Shown: positions 39,873 to 48,683, counted from the first letter of the stretch. The stretch is DNA of 64,000 nt from Allonocardiopsis opalescens (GCF_003002095.1 NZ_PVZC01000001.1:124001-188000); one strand, 5' to 3'. The notes: generated by a model not told the origin, from the sequence alone. Program-made: numbers and translations.

Positions 39873-40243
39873 GGGGGTGACTGGCTTCGACTTCGGTAGT
39901 TGATGCAGGGGAAGCGGGTCGAGGACCGCGGACGTAACCTCGTTAACACTGCGACCGCAAAACAATAAGTGCCAATTCTCAGCGCACTGAGTTCGCTCTC
40001 GCCGCCTGAGGCAGAGTAGAACTCTGTCGGCCTGGGGACGTTCCCGCCCCAGAGTCCGGCATCGTTCAGGGGACTCACCGATCGACAGCGGCCACGGGGG
40101 CCGATCGGGACATTGACCGTGGCTGGGCCCGTCAGCGACTTGCCTGTGTGAGCGCTGGGGCCGAGTAGAACGCCTAACAGGCTGCACCCGGAGAAGCCCT
40201 GTTGATGTACTGAAGGACGCGGGTTCGATTCCCGCCACCTCCA
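39873..40243 (+). ncRNA. ssrA: Transfer-messenger RNA (tmRNA)
   Basis: The 5' acceptor strand GGGGGTG (39873-39879) pairs with CACCTCC (40236-40242), and A40243 is the discriminator; CCA is not encoded. The 5' region GACTGGCTTCGACTTCGG and the 3' T-arm GGGTTCGATTCCCGCC are universal tmRNA landmarks. The resume codon is GCC at 39971, and the tag ORF ends at TGA 40007, encoding ANSQRTEFALAA. This is a one-piece tmRNA. It rescues stalled ribosomes with SmpB (33136). Confidence 0.97.
39971..40009 (+). other. ssrA: tmRNA tag-peptide reading frame
   Basis: GCC start to TGA stop, 12 codons: ANSQRTEFALAA. The ALAA end is the ClpXP/ClpAP degron. Confidence 0.93.
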
Positions 40244-40251
40244 CGACTGGG

Positions 40252-40296
40252 ACGACCTTGCTCGTCGCCCTTGCGGGCGACTTCGCAGGGTCGTTT
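40252..40296 (+). terminator. ssrA terminator
   Basis: Outer arms ACGACCTTGC / GCAGGGTCGT (9 of 10 paired) enclose a perfect inner stem GTCGCCC-TTGC-GGGCGAC. It starts nine bases after the mature tmRNA end and is followed by TTT. Confidence 0.75.
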
Positions 40297-40374
40297 CGGC
40301 GATTCTTTCCGGGGGCACGGCCCCCGGGCCCCCACGCCAGGGGGCTCTGCCCCCTGGACCCCCGAACCCCACTT

Positions 40375-40440
40375 CGTTGAGGACCGACCTCGACGATGTG
40401 GGGTTTTTGTGCGTTGAGGACTCACCTCGACGATGTGGGG
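40375..40440. repeat. Two 29-bp direct repeats
   Basis: The unit CGTTGAGGACnnACCTCGACGATGTGGGG occurs at 40375-40403 and 40412-40440, 27 of 29 bases identical, eight bases apart (TTTTTGTG). Only two copies, so not a CRISPR array. Confidence 0.75.
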
Positions 40441-40797
40441 TGGATGGGAAGCCGGTGGGTGGCCGACCGTCGTTCACGGCTGTGGGGCTGCGCCCCTGGC
40501 CCCCGCGTGGGGGCGTTGAGCTTCGGCCTCGGCGGTGTGCGGATGTGCGTGTGTGGCGCGGTGCGGGTCCGTGCCGGGGTTGGGGGCTGCCGCCCCCTTG
40601 CCCCCTGCTGGGGGCTTCGCCCCCTCGCCCCCCTTGGGGGCCTTGGCCCCTGGCCCCCCTTGGGGGTCTTGCCCCCTTGGAACTCTGCTCCTTGCCTTCT
40701 TGGGCTGCGCCCCCGCTTCGGGTGGGGGGTTAGCTCCACTGGTGGAGGGGTGCCTGGTGGCGTGAGGTGGGGGTGGGGCGGTGGAGAGCATGGCGGG
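40441..40797. repeat. Cluster of short G-run/C-run hairpins
   Basis: No gene is seen. The stretch holds many small inverted repeats such as GGGGC-TGC-GCCCC (40484-40496), GCCCCC-GCGT-GGGGGC (about 40499) and several GGGGGCTTCGCCCCC-like blocks to 40735. They could act as a transcription barrier after ssrA or be mobile palindromic elements. Confidence 0.55.
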
Positions 40798-42804
40798 GTG
40801 ATCGGTTACTTCGCGAGATACGGCCATGGCGCCGGTGCTTCGGCTTCTGCTCGGGGTGGGGCGGTGGGGGCGGCTGGGCTGCTGACCTGGGGGCGCTTGC
40901 TTGGTGGGGCGGTGGCGGTGGCGGTGCTGGGTGTGTTCGCGGTGCCGGGGCCGGCTGCTGGGGAGGTGTCGACGGGGGCGGTGGGCGACGAGTTGTCGGC
41001 GCGGGCGGCGGCGGAGTTCGTTGAGGGGTTCGTGCCTGCGCAGCTGGAGCGGTATCGGATTCCCGGTGCGGCCGTGTCCGTTGTGGCGGGGGGTGAGCGG
41101 GTTCTCGCGACGGAGTACGGCCTGGCGGAGGTGGCGAGCGGGCGGTTGGTGGACGCGGAGGAGACGGCATTCGCGGCGGCGTCGGTGGCGAAGGTTCTCA
41201 CGGCGGCGGCGGTCATGCAGCTCGTGGAGGACGGGGCGATCGAGCTGGACACCGATGTGAACGCCTATCTCGACTTCGAGGTCGAGGACGACTTTCCGGG
41301 GCGGCCGGTGACGGTGGCGCATCTGCTGACGCACACGGCCGGTTTCGCGGTGCGGGACTCGGGCACGGCGGCGGCCGATCCGGGCGACGTGCGGCCGCTC
41401 GGGGTCCACCTCGCCGAGGAGCTGCCCGAGCGGGTGCGGCCGCCCGGGGAGCGGGCGGTGTACTCCAACTTCGGGATGGCGCTGGCCGGATACCTGGTGG
41501 AGCGGCGGTCCGGGCTGCCATTCGACCGGTACGTGGACGACAACATCCTGCGGCCGCTCGGCATGGACCGGACGACCTTCACCCAGCCGACGCCGAGCCG
41601 CGTCCACGAGGGCGAGGCCGTCGGGCACCGGCTCGTCGACGGGCGCCACGTCCCCGCCGAAGGCGCCCGCTACGGGCACATGCCGCCGCACGGGGCGGGG
41701 TTTCGCACGACCGCCGCCGACATGGCCCGGTTCATGGGGGCGATGCTGGACGGGGGCGGGGGGATCCTGCGTCCGGACAGCGTCGAGCAGATGCTGAGCC
41801 GGCAGTTCGCGAACGCGTCCGGCACACCCGGCATGGGGTACGGATTCCAGGAGTACACCCGAGGCGGTCAGCGGCTCCTCGTCCACCGCGGCTCGATACC
41901 CGGGTCCTTCGCGGTGCTCGCGCTGATCCCCGAGCGGCGCATCGGCATCTACGCGTCGTACAACGGCGGCGAGGGCGGCGCGGCGGACTCCGCCTGGGAC
42001 CTGGTCGACGCCTTCGCCGACCGCTTCGCCCCGGCCGGGGCGGCGCCCGGAGCGGGCCCGCGCACCGCAACGCCGTCCGAGGCGGAGGAGTACGCGGGCA
42101 CATACCTCGCGGCGCAGATCGGCGACACCGTGGACCTCGGCCGGCTCGCGGGCCTGACGAACACCGTCGCGGTCACGGCCGCGCCGGACGGGACGCTGCG
42201 CACCACCGGGGCGGTCGGATGGGGGCCGTCGCAGCCGCGGCGGTGGCACCCGGTCGCCCCGGGCCTGTTCCGCGAGGAGAACGGCCACCAGACGATCCGC
42301 TTCGGCGCCGACGGGTCGCTGGCCACCGGCAATCCCGTGCAGCCCTTGCACCGGCTGGCCTGGTACGAGCACCCCCACCTGCACCTGGGCGTGGTCGGTG
42401 CCGGTCTGGCGGTGCTGGCGGCGGCTGTGCCGGGCTGGCCCCTCGCCCGCGCCGTCCGCCGGCTGCGGAACCGGCCGCACCGCGGGCCCTGGCTCGCCTC
42501 GGTCCCCGGCTGGGCCGCGGCGGTGCTGTGCCTGGCGTCCGCGGCGTCGGTGGTGGCGATGTTCGCCGACTTCGAGGGGACCCAGGCGGCGTTCTTCCTG
42601 GGCACGTCCCCGCTGCTGACGGCTATCGGGATCCTGCCGCCGGCAGCCGTGCCCGCCACGGTCGGCGCCGCGGCGGCGACCGTCCTCGCCTGGCGGAACG
42701 CGTGGTGGACCCGGGCCGGACGGATCCACCACACCGTTGCGGTGCTGGCCTGCGCCGCCTACCTCGTGTGGGCCTTCGCCTACCACGTGCCCGCCCTGCC
42801 GTAG
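40798..42804 (+). CDS. Serine hydrolase (class C beta-lactamase/DD-peptidase family) with membrane tail
   Basis: 668 residues from GTG 40798. An N-terminal hydrophobic segment (LLGGAVAVAVLGVFAVPGPA) precedes the beta-lactamase fold. S129-V-A-K132 is the SxxK, Y222-S-N224 the YxN and H363-R-G365 the KTG-equivalent. After a linker of about 130 residues, the C-terminus has four hydrophobic segments (from LGVVGAGLAVLAAAVPG to VLACAAYLVWAFAYH). The domain is therefore outside the cell and anchored at both ends. Substrate could be a D-amino peptide or ester; beta-lactam resistance cannot be inferred. Confidence 0.88.
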   Translation: MIGYFARYGHGAGASASARGGAVGAAGLLTWGRLLGGAVAVAVLGVFAVPGPAAGEVSTGAVGDELSARAAAEFVEGFVPAQLERYRIPGAAVSVVAGGERVLATEYGLAEVASGRLVDAEETAFAAASVAKVLTAAAVMQLVEDGAIELDTDVNAYLDFEVEDDFPGRPVTVAHLLTHTAGFAVRDSGTAAADPGDVRPLGVHLAEELPERVRPPGERAVYSNFGMALAGYLVERRSGLPFDRYVDDNILRPLGMDRTTFTQPTPSRVHEGEAVGHRLVDGRHVPAEGARYGHMPPHGAGFRTTAADMARFMGAMLDGGGGILRPDSVEQMLSRQFANASGTPGMGYGFQEYTRGGQRLLVHRGSIPGSFAVLALIPERRIGIYASYNGGEGGAADSAWDLVDAFADRFAPAGAAPGAGPRTATPSEAEEYAGTYLAAQIGDTVDLGRLAGLTNTVAVTAAPDGTLRTTGAVGWGPSQPRRWHPVAPGLFREENGHQTIRFGADGSLATGNPVQPLHRLAWYEHPHLHLGVVGAGLAVLAAAVPGWPLARAVRRLRNRPHRGPWLASVPGWAAAVLCLASAASVVAMFADFEGTQAAFFLGTSPLLTAIGILPPAAVPATVGAAAATVLAWRNAWWTRAGRIHHTVAVLACAAYLVWAFAYHVPALP

Positions 42805-42838
42805 CCGGCCGTGCGTGGCCCCGCCTGCGGGGCGGACC

Positions 42839-44035
42839 TCAGCGGCCGAGGGGTTCGGGTGACGAGGTCAGGTGCTGGATCGCGGTGCTCGGCTTGCCGA
42901 CCAGGCCGGCGGCGAAGTGGCGTTCCAGACCGGGGAGGCGGGCCAGGTTCAGGGCGAGGCGGCGCAGGCGCAGGCGGGTGCGCGAGGCGGGCAGGAACCA
43001 CTCCGCGCCCTGGCGGGCCAGCTGCTGCTTCTCCGTCGCCTCGCGGTGCCAGCGGTCCTGGTAGCGGGCGAGCGCGTCGGCCACGGTGCCGCCGGCCGCC
43101 AGCTCGTGGGCGAGCACGTAGGCGGCGGCCACCGCCAGGGAGGCGCCCTGGCCGGCCAGCAGCGAGACGGCCTGGCAGGCGTCGCCGAGCAGCACCACCC
43201 GGTCGCGGCTCCACTCGGGCATCTCGATCTGGGCGACCTGGTCGTAGTAGACCTGGGACGGGTCGGGGCAGTGCGCCAGCACCCGGGGCGCCAGCCAGCC
43301 GAGCGGGGCGTACTCGGTGCGCAGCGCCTGCCGGGGATCCGCGGGCAGGGCCGGATCGGCGGCGCGGTGCACGGTGAAGACGGCGGTGCGGCCGTCGCGC
43401 AGGCCGTACAGGCCCATCTCACGCTCGGTGGTGTCGGTGAGCACGAAGCGGTCGCGCACCTCGCGGTGGATCTCGGGGTCGGTGAAGGCGAAGGCGGCGG
43501 TGTGGAAGCCGAGGTAGCGCAGGAAGCGCTCCTCGGGGCCGAACACGGCGCGCCGCACCGAGGAGTGGATCCCGTCGGCGCCCACCAGCAGTTCGGCATC
43601 GAAGACGGTGCCGTCGGACAGGGTGGCGCGCACGCCGTCGGGGCGGTTGTCGATATGGGTGATGGTGCGGCCGAAGCGCAGGTCGACCCGGCCCTCGACA
43701 CCCTCGCGCAGCGCCCGTTCCAGGTCGGGGCGCATCACGCTGACCAGCCGGCCCTCGGCCATCCGGGCGAAGCGGGCGAAGTCCAGGCCGGCCCGGCGGC
43801 GCCCGGACTCGTCCAGGTAGGCCATCTCCTTGATGGCGTAGCCCAGCTCTTTGATCCGGGGCAGCACGCCCATCGCCTCGGCGGCGTCGTAGCCGGGGCC
43901 GAAGAAGTCGATCATGTAGCCCTGGGCGCGCGGGCCGGGCGCCCGCTCGACGACGGTGACCTCCGCGCCCAGGTCGGCCAGGCGCAGCGCCAGGGCGAGG
44001 CCGGCGATGCCCGCCCCGCAGATGAGGGTCCTCAT
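42839..44035 (-). CDS. FAD-dependent monooxygenase (PHBH/TetX-like)
   Basis: 398 residues from ATG 44035, which overlaps the TetR stop (ATGA). FAD motif GAGIAG at 7-12, the DG motif in LLVGADGIHSSVRRAVFG and the GD motif in VVLLGDACQAVSLLAGQGAS. The family hydroxylates aromatic or polyketide substrates with NAD(P)H; TetX-like members inactivate tetracyclines. Coupling to a TetR regulator with a strong operator suggests induction by the substrate, possibly for detoxification. Substrate unknown. Confidence 0.88.
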   Translation of the reverse strand: MRTLICGAGIAGLALALRLADLGAEVTVVERAPGPRAQGYMIDFFGPGYDAAEAMGVLPRIKELGYAIKEMAYLDESGRRRAGLDFARFARMAEGRLVSVMRPDLERALREGVEGRVDLRFGRTITHIDNRPDGVRATLSDGTVFDAELLVGADGIHSSVRRAVFGPEERFLRYLGFHTAAFAFTDPEIHREVRDRFVLTDTTEREMGLYGLRDGRTAVFTVHRAADPALPADPRQALRTEYAPLGWLAPRVLAHCPDPSQVYYDQVAQIEMPEWSRDRVVLLGDACQAVSLLAGQGASLAVAAAYVLAHELAAGGTVADALARYQDRWHREATEKQQLARQGAEWFLPASRTRLRLRRLALNLARLPGLERHFAAGLVGKPSTAIQHLTSSPEPLGR

Positions 44036-44631
44036 GCCGGTTCTCCTTCCGGCGCTTCGGCGCCGCCGTCGGTGGTGATCAGCCGGCGCAGCACCGGGCC
44101 CACGGCGGCGGCCGTCAGTTCCGGGTTGAGCGCGCGGTGCAGGAACAGGCCGTCCAGGGCGGCGGCGAGCACGGAGGCGGTCGTCTCCGGCTCGGCCTGC
44201 CCGGCCTCGGCCAGCCGGGCGGCCAGCGCGTCGCGGACCTGGGCGAGCAGCCCGGCGAGTTCGGCGCGCAGTTCGCCGTCGCGGGTGGCGGCCAGGTAGG
44301 CCTCGATGAACAGCAGCGAGCCCGGGTCGTCGCCGCTGTAGCGGTCGAGGACGGACAGGAAGGCGTCCAGGACGTCGGGAGCGCCGCCGGGGCCGGGCCG
44401 CGGCGGCGCCGCCTCCGCCAGCACGCCGCGCATCGCGGTGATCGCGGCCTCGCGCAGCAGCGCGGGCAGCGAGTGGAAGTGGTAGTGCACCAGGCCGGGC
44501 GCGACCCCGGCCCGCTCGGCCAGCACCCGGGTGCTCACCGCGGTCCAGCCGCGTTCGCCGATCAGCAGGGCGGCCGCCTCCAGCAGCCGCCGCCGCACCT
44601 CGCCGCCCCGTTCGGGCGCCTGCGCCGCCAT
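44032..44631 (-). CDS. TetR-family transcriptional regulator
   Basis: 199 residues from ATG 44631. HTH: LLIGERGWTAVSTRVLAERA with GVAPGLVHYHFHSLPALLRE. First gene of a two-gene operon with the monooxygenase. A 44-bp palindrome 22 bases upstream is its likely operator, giving autoregulation and co-regulation of the enzyme. Confidence 0.9.
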   Translation of the reverse strand: MAAQAPERGGEVRRRLLEAAALLIGERGWTAVSTRVLAERAGVAPGLVHYHFHSLPALLREAAITAMRGVLAEAAPPRPGPGGAPDVLDAFLSVLDRYSGDDPGSLLFIEAYLAATRDGELRAELAGLLAQVRDALAARLAEAGQAEPETTASVLAAALDGLFLHRALNPELTAAAVGPVLRRLITTDGGAEAPEGEPA

Positions 44632-44652
44632 CCGCCCCGCCTCCCCACTCGT

Positions 44653-44696
44653 CTTGGGCGTTCGTCCAATACGAAGCTATTGGACGAACGCCCAAG
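44653..44696. promoter_or_regulatory. TetR operator: 44-bp perfect palindrome
   Basis: Arms CTTGGGCGTTCGTCCAATA and TATTGGACGAACGCCCAAG (19 bp each, no mismatch) around CGAAGC. Each arm itself holds a near-palindrome TTGGGCG-TT-CGTCCAA, suggesting two dimer sites. Confidence 0.82.
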
Positions 44697-44734
44697 GAGT
44701 CAAGCGGCCGGCGCGGGACCGCCCGGTGCCGGGC

Positions 44735-45055
44735 TCAGCGCTGGGTGCCCTCGGCGCCCAGCAGCCAGGCCAGCCGCCAGGCGGCGCTGTCGATGTCGTG
44801 GGTCGGGCCGAGGTCGAGGTCGAAGGTGGTGGCGAAGCTGTAGCCGTGGCTGCGCCGCACGCACACCACGTCCTCCTCGGCGTACTTCGACGCCGGGTTG
44901 CTCACCCGCAGGAACGGCTGCGCGTCGTCGATCACCCGGGCCCACAGCCCGTAGGGCGTCATGGCCGTCGCCAGGTCGGCGAGGTGGCGTCGGGCGGTGG
45001 AAGTGACCTGGCCGGGCGGGAAGGGTGCGGGCCTGGCGTGCCGGGGAACGGTCAT
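44735..45055 (-). CDS. Small protein of unknown function
   Basis: 106 residues from ATG 45055 behind a strong GGAGGAG. The N-terminus is basic and proline-rich (MTVPRHARPAPFPPGQVTST). The rest is mixed alpha/beta, with FLRVSNPASKYAEEDVVCVR and TFDLDLGPTHDIDSAAWRLA. No known motif, signal or membrane helix. It is divergent from the ROK regulator. I do not recognise the family. Confidence 0.65.
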   Translation of the reverse strand: MTVPRHARPAPFPPGQVTSTARRHLADLATAMTPYGLWARVIDDAQPFLRVSNPASKYAEEDVVCVRRSHGYSFATTFDLDLGPTHDIDSAAWRLAWLLGAEGTQR

Positions 45056-45121
45056 CGGACTACTCCTCCGAATGCTCGGATCCGGGACGGCGGCGCGCAG
45101 TATCATTGCTGGCCGTCGCCA

Positions 45122-45156
45122 CTCCGTCACCCTCAGTGTCCGTCTTTGTGACGGAG
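45122..45156. promoter_or_regulatory. Inverted repeat in the ROK / small-gene divergent region
   Basis: CTCCGTCAC-N17-GTGACGGAG, 9-bp perfect arms. Either an operator or a stem-loop. Confidence 0.45.
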
Positions 45157-45250
45157 AGCGGCGGCGACGCGCCGCAGCGGGACCGGATCGAGGGCTGATC
45201 CTTGCCGACGAAAGTGGAATCACTTCGTTCGTTCACTGGCGCAAGTCACG

Positions 45251-45279
45251 TTGACGCGGGTTATAAGTGCGATTAGCGT
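45251..45279 (+). promoter_or_regulatory. Promoter of the ROK gene, probably leaderless
   Basis: TTGACG - 17 bases - TAGCGT is a near-ideal sigma-70-type promoter. The -10 ends six bases before ATG 45286, so transcription should begin at or next to the start codon. No Shine-Dalgarno is present. Confidence 0.7.
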
Positions 45280-45285
45280 GAACGT

Positions 45286-46491
45286 ATGCCGTCGCCATCG
45301 GGGAGTCCGAACGGACTGAGCGCCAACAGGGTCGAGAGCGGCTCGCCGGGCGACGTTCTGCAGCTGATCCGCCGCGGCGCCGCCACCTCGCGCACTGACC
45401 TCGCCCGGCTCACCGGGCTGGCGCGGTCGACTATATCCCAGCGGGTGGACGCCCTGATCGCGCACGGCCTGGCCGTGGAGACCGACGACGGCGAATCCAC
45501 CGGCGGCCGCCCGCCCAAGCTGCTGCGGCTCAGCACCGACGACAACGTCGTGCTCGGCGTCGACCTCGGCGCCACCCACTGCCGGCTGGCGCTGATGGAC
45601 ATCGGCGGCGCCGTCCTCGCGGTCCGCGAGGACCCCATCCTGATCTCCGACGGCCCCGACGTCGTGCTCGGCCATGTCGACAGGGCCCTGCACGACCTGC
45701 TGGAGTCCACCGGCCGGCCGGTGGAGACCCTGCGCACCATCGGCATCGGCGTGCCCGGGCCGGTGGAGTTCGCCAGCGGACGGCTGATCAACCCGCCGAT
45801 CATGCCGGGCTGGAACGAGTACGCCATCCCCGACTTCTTCACCCGCAGGTACGACGTGCGGGTGCTGGTCGACAACGACGTGAACGTGCTCGCCCTCGGC
45901 GAGCAGCGGCTGTGCTACCCCGACGCCCAATACCTGCTCTTCGTCAAGATCGGCACCGGCATCGGCTGCGGCATCATCGTCGACGGCCGGCTGCACCGCG
46001 GCGCGCAGGGCAGCGCGGGCGACATCGGGCACATCCGGGTCAGCGGCCACGAGGAGGCGGCCTGCCGCTGCGGCAACACCGCCTGCCTGGAGGCGGTCGC
46101 CGGCGGCGGCGCGCTGGCGCAGCGCGTCACCCAGCTCGGCTACCCGGCCGAGAACGGCCGCGCCGTGGTCGACCTGGTCGCCGCGGGCAATGTGGAGGCG
46201 CTGCGGCTGGTCCGCGACGCCGGCCGGCTGATCGGCGAGGTGCTGGCCGGGCTGGTGAACTTCTTCAATCCCGAGACCATCGTGGTGGGCGGGGTGATGG
46301 CGCGGGTGCACGAGCAGCTGCTGGCCGGCATCCGCGAGGTGATCTACCGCCGCTCGCTGCCGCTGGCCACCCACGATCTGGAGGTGCTGCCGAGCCGCAG
46401 CGGCGAGGACGCCGGTGTGGTCGGCGCGGGGCACCTCGCCATCGACCACTACCTGGCGCCCGAGTACGTGAACCAGGCCCTGCTCAGGTAG
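45286..46491 (+). CDS. ROK-family transcriptional regulator
   Basis: 401 residues from ATG 45286. An N-terminal winged helix (ATSRTDLARLTGLARSTISQ) is followed by a sugar-kinase-like ROK fold: VVLGVDLGATHCRLALMD (ATP loop), VLVDNDVNVLALGE and the zinc loop C260-R-C262-G-N-T-A-C267 (canonical CxCGxxGCLE with Gly to Ala at 266). Such proteins sense sugars or sugar phosphates. It has its own leaderless-type promoter and converges with the aminotransferase gene. Target genes cannot be named. Confidence 0.9.
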   Translation: MPSPSGSPNGLSANRVESGSPGDVLQLIRRGAATSRTDLARLTGLARSTISQRVDALIAHGLAVETDDGESTGGRPPKLLRLSTDDNVVLGVDLGATHCRLALMDIGGAVLAVREDPILISDGPDVVLGHVDRALHDLLESTGRPVETLRTIGIGVPGPVEFASGRLINPPIMPGWNEYAIPDFFTRRYDVRVLVDNDVNVLALGEQRLCYPDAQYLLFVKIGTGIGCGIIVDGRLHRGAQGSAGDIGHIRVSGHEEAACRCGNTACLEAVAGGGALAQRVTQLGYPAENGRAVVDLVAAGNVEALRLVRDAGRLIGEVLAGLVNFFNPETIVVGGVMARVHEQLLAGIREVIYRRSLPLATHDLEVLPSRSGEDAGVVGAGHLAIDHYLAPEYVNQALLR

Positions 46492-46505
46492 CGCCCCGGG
46501 CGGGT

Positions 46506-47549
46506 TCAGCGCGGCAGCGGCCGCAGCGCCTCCAGCGCCAGGTCCACGTCCGCGTCGGTGGTGTAGACGTGGAAGGACGCCCGCACCCGGCCGCCGCGCA
46601 CGGAGGTGCGCACCCCCGCGCCGGCCAACGCCTCGGCGGCGCCGGGGCGGTCCACGGTGACGATCGCGCTGTCGCCCGGCTGCTCGCCGAGTTCGGTCAG
46701 GAAGCGGTTGGCCAGCCGGACGTTGTGGTCGCGGATGCGCTTGACGCCGATGTCGTTGATCAGCCGCAGCGAGGCGGCCGCGCCGACGTGGCTGAACCAG
46801 GCGGGGGAGATGTCGAAGCGCCGGGCCGACTCGGCCAGCCGCATCGGCCCGTAGTAGGAGGAGTGCGGCTCCTCGGCCGCGCACCAGCCGGCGGCCAGCG
46901 GCCGGGTGCGCTCCTGGATCCGCTCCGACAGGTAGCCGAAGGCGGCGCCGCGCGGCGCCATCAGCCACTTGTAGGCGGCGGCCACGACCACGTCGAAGCG
47001 AGTGGCATCCAGCGGCAGCCAGCCCGCCGCCTGGGTGGCGTCGACGCTGGTCAGCACGGAGTGCTCCTCGGCCGCGGCCAGCACCTCCGCCACCGGGGCG
47101 ATCTCGCCGGTGGCCGACTGGACCAGGCTGAAGGCCACCAGGGTGGTGCGGGCGTCGATCGCGCCGGGCAGCTCGCGCAGCGGCACGGTGACCACCTCGA
47201 CGCCCCGGTCGGCGTGCACCTGCCAGGGGAAGAGGTTGGAGGTGAACTCCACCTCCGGCACCACCACGCGCGAGCCCTCGGGCAGCGCGGCCGCCACCGG
47301 GGCCAGCAGGCCGGACACGCTCGCGCCGATCGTGACGGCGGAGGCGTCGGCGCCGACCAGCTCGGCGAAGCCGGCCCGGGCCCGATCGGACTGCACGTGC
47401 CAGGGCATCCAGTCGGTGCGGCCGTGCCGCCAGTCGTCCAGGGCGGCGGTCAGCGCCTCGTAGGCGGGTCGGGGCGGCAGCCCGTAGCTCGCGGTGTTCA
47501 GCCATCCGGGGCTGGGGTCCCACAACCGTCCCGGCCAGTCAGCGCTCAT
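46506..47549 (-). CDS. Class V aminotransferase-fold PLP enzyme
   Basis: 347 residues from ATG 47549. The PLP lysine is K194 in VAAAYKWLMAPRG and the ring-nitrogen Asp is D170 in SVDATQAAGW. The N-terminus WLNTASYGLPPRPAYEAL and the tail HVYTTDADVDLALEALRPL are typical of the cysteine desulfurase/isopenicillin epimerase-like group. No catalytic cysteine loop of IscS type is obvious. Substrate unknown. Confidence 0.88.
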   Translation of the reverse strand: MSADWPGRLWDPSPGWLNTASYGLPPRPAYEALTAALDDWRHGRTDWMPWHVQSDRARAGFAELVGADASAVTIGASVSGLLAPVAAALPEGSRVVVPEVEFTSNLFPWQVHADRGVEVVTVPLRELPGAIDARTTLVAFSLVQSATGEIAPVAEVLAAAEEHSVLTSVDATQAAGWLPLDATRFDVVVAAAYKWLMAPRGAAFGYLSERIQERTRPLAAGWCAAEEPHSSYYGPMRLAESARRFDISPAWFSHVGAAASLRLINDIGVKRIRDHNVRLANRFLTELGEQPGDSAIVTVDRPGAAEALAGAGVRTSVRGGRVRASFHVYTTDADVDLALEALRPLPR

Positions 47550-47673
47550 GGGTACAGTCTTACCGATCATGCCGCCCGCGGACGCGCGCCACCGCCTTCG
47601 CGTTGCTTTGCACGCCGTGAAGCGCTGCTTTGGACCGCCGCCCGGCCCCCGTGCGGGCGGCTCCGCGGGCCGC

Positions 47674-48003
47674 TCAGCCGGCGGTGCCCGCGGCCTCGGC
47701 CGCGCGGCGGCCGCGCCGGCCCCAGGGGTCGCGCCGCCACAGGCGGGCGTGGATCAGGCCGACGGCGAGCGCGCCGAGGAGCCCGGCCGAGTACGCGGCC
47801 ACCGGGTGCGCGGCCACGTCGGCGAAGCTCCACACCACCGCGCCGACGGCGATCATCGCGCAACCGATTGCCACGTTGACGGCAGGCAGCTTCGGGAACG
47901 GCGAGGGGCTGGCGCCCTCTCCGGTGCTGCCCGCGGTGTAGTACGGCAGGCCGTTGCCGACCCAGAACCCGGCGATGAACGCGAGCACCGCGGTGCCGAT
48001 CAT
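47674..48003 (-). CDS. Small integral membrane protein
   Basis: 109 residues from ATG 48003 behind AGAAGGGA. Three hydrophobic stretches: IGTAVLAFIAGFWVGNGLPY, VNVAIGCAMIAVGAVVWSFA and VAAYSAGLLGALAVGLIHAR, then a basic tail. No family recognised. Divergent from a TetR gene with a palindrome between, so probably controlled by it. Confidence 0.7.
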   Translation of the reverse strand: MIGTAVLAFIAGFWVGNGLPYYTAGSTGEGASPSPFPKLPAVNVAIGCAMIAVGAVVWSFADVAAHPVAAYSAGLLGALAVGLIHARLWRRDPWGRRGRRAAEAAGTAG

Positions 48004-48046
48004 GGCTGTCCCTTCTCTCGGCGCGCGGGTGCGCCCGGATACAATC

Positions 48047-48060
48047 GGAGTCGTGACTCC
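48047..48060. promoter_or_regulatory. Palindrome overlapping a TetR start codon
   Basis: GGAGTC-GT-GACTCC, perfect. It contains both the SD and the GTG of the TetR gene; an imperfect second copy (GGAGCGACGACTCC) lies at about 48076. Likely autoregulatory. Confidence 0.5.
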
Positions 48061-48643
48061 AGATGAACGATACGGAGCGACGACTCCGGATGTCAACAGT
48101 GCCGGGACCGCCCCCCGGATGCGCGCCGACGCCCGCCGCAACCGCGCCCGGGTGCTGGCGGCGGCCGACGACGTCTTCGCCGAACTGGGCACCGCCGCCT
48201 CCACCGAGGAGGTGGCGCGGCGGGCCGGGGTCGGTATCGGCACCGTCTTCCGGCACTTCGCCACCAAGGAGGCGCTGCTGCGCGAGGTGCTGGTGCTGCG
48301 GATGCGCGCGCTGGCCGACCGGGCCGGCGAGCTGACCGGGTCCGAGGAGCCGGGCGCGGCCTTCTTCGAGTTCCTGGACCTGGTGGTCGCGCAGGCGGGC
48401 ACCAAGAGCGCCTTCGCCGCCGCCGGGGCCGATGTCGACGGCGTGCTCGCGCAGGTGCGCGGCGAGCTGATGGCCGCCGTCGAACTGCTGCTCGACCGGG
48501 CCCAGCGGGCCGGGGCGGTGCGCGGGGACCTCGACGCGGCCGACCTGGTGCCGCTGCTGATCCTGATGGCCCAGGCGGCCGAGCCGGGCGGCGCGGTGCC
48601 GAACCGGACCATGGACGTGATCAAGCGCGGCCTGCGGCCCTGA
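48053..48643 (+). CDS. TetR-family transcriptional regulator
   Basis: 196 residues from GTG 48053. HTH: VFAELGTAASTEEVARRAGV with GIGTVFRHFATKEALLREVL, typical of the AcrR/TetR group. Regulates, by position, the small membrane protein and itself. Confidence 0.88.
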   Translation: MTPDERYGATTPDVNSAGTAPRMRADARRNRARVLAAADDVFAELGTAASTEEVARRAGVGIGTVFRHFATKEALLREVLVLRMRALADRAGELTGSEEPGAAFFEFLDLVVAQAGTKSAFAAAGADVDGVLAQVRGELMAAVELLLDRAQRAGAVRGDLDAADLVPLLILMAQAAEPGGAVPNRTMDVIKRGLRP

Positions 48644-48683
48644 CAGGAGGGCGCGCCCCGGGCTGGTTCCGTGCGGACCTGGA

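Noticed and set aside
40375-40440. CRISPR array
   Set aside because: Only two repeats, an 8-base gap and no cas genes.
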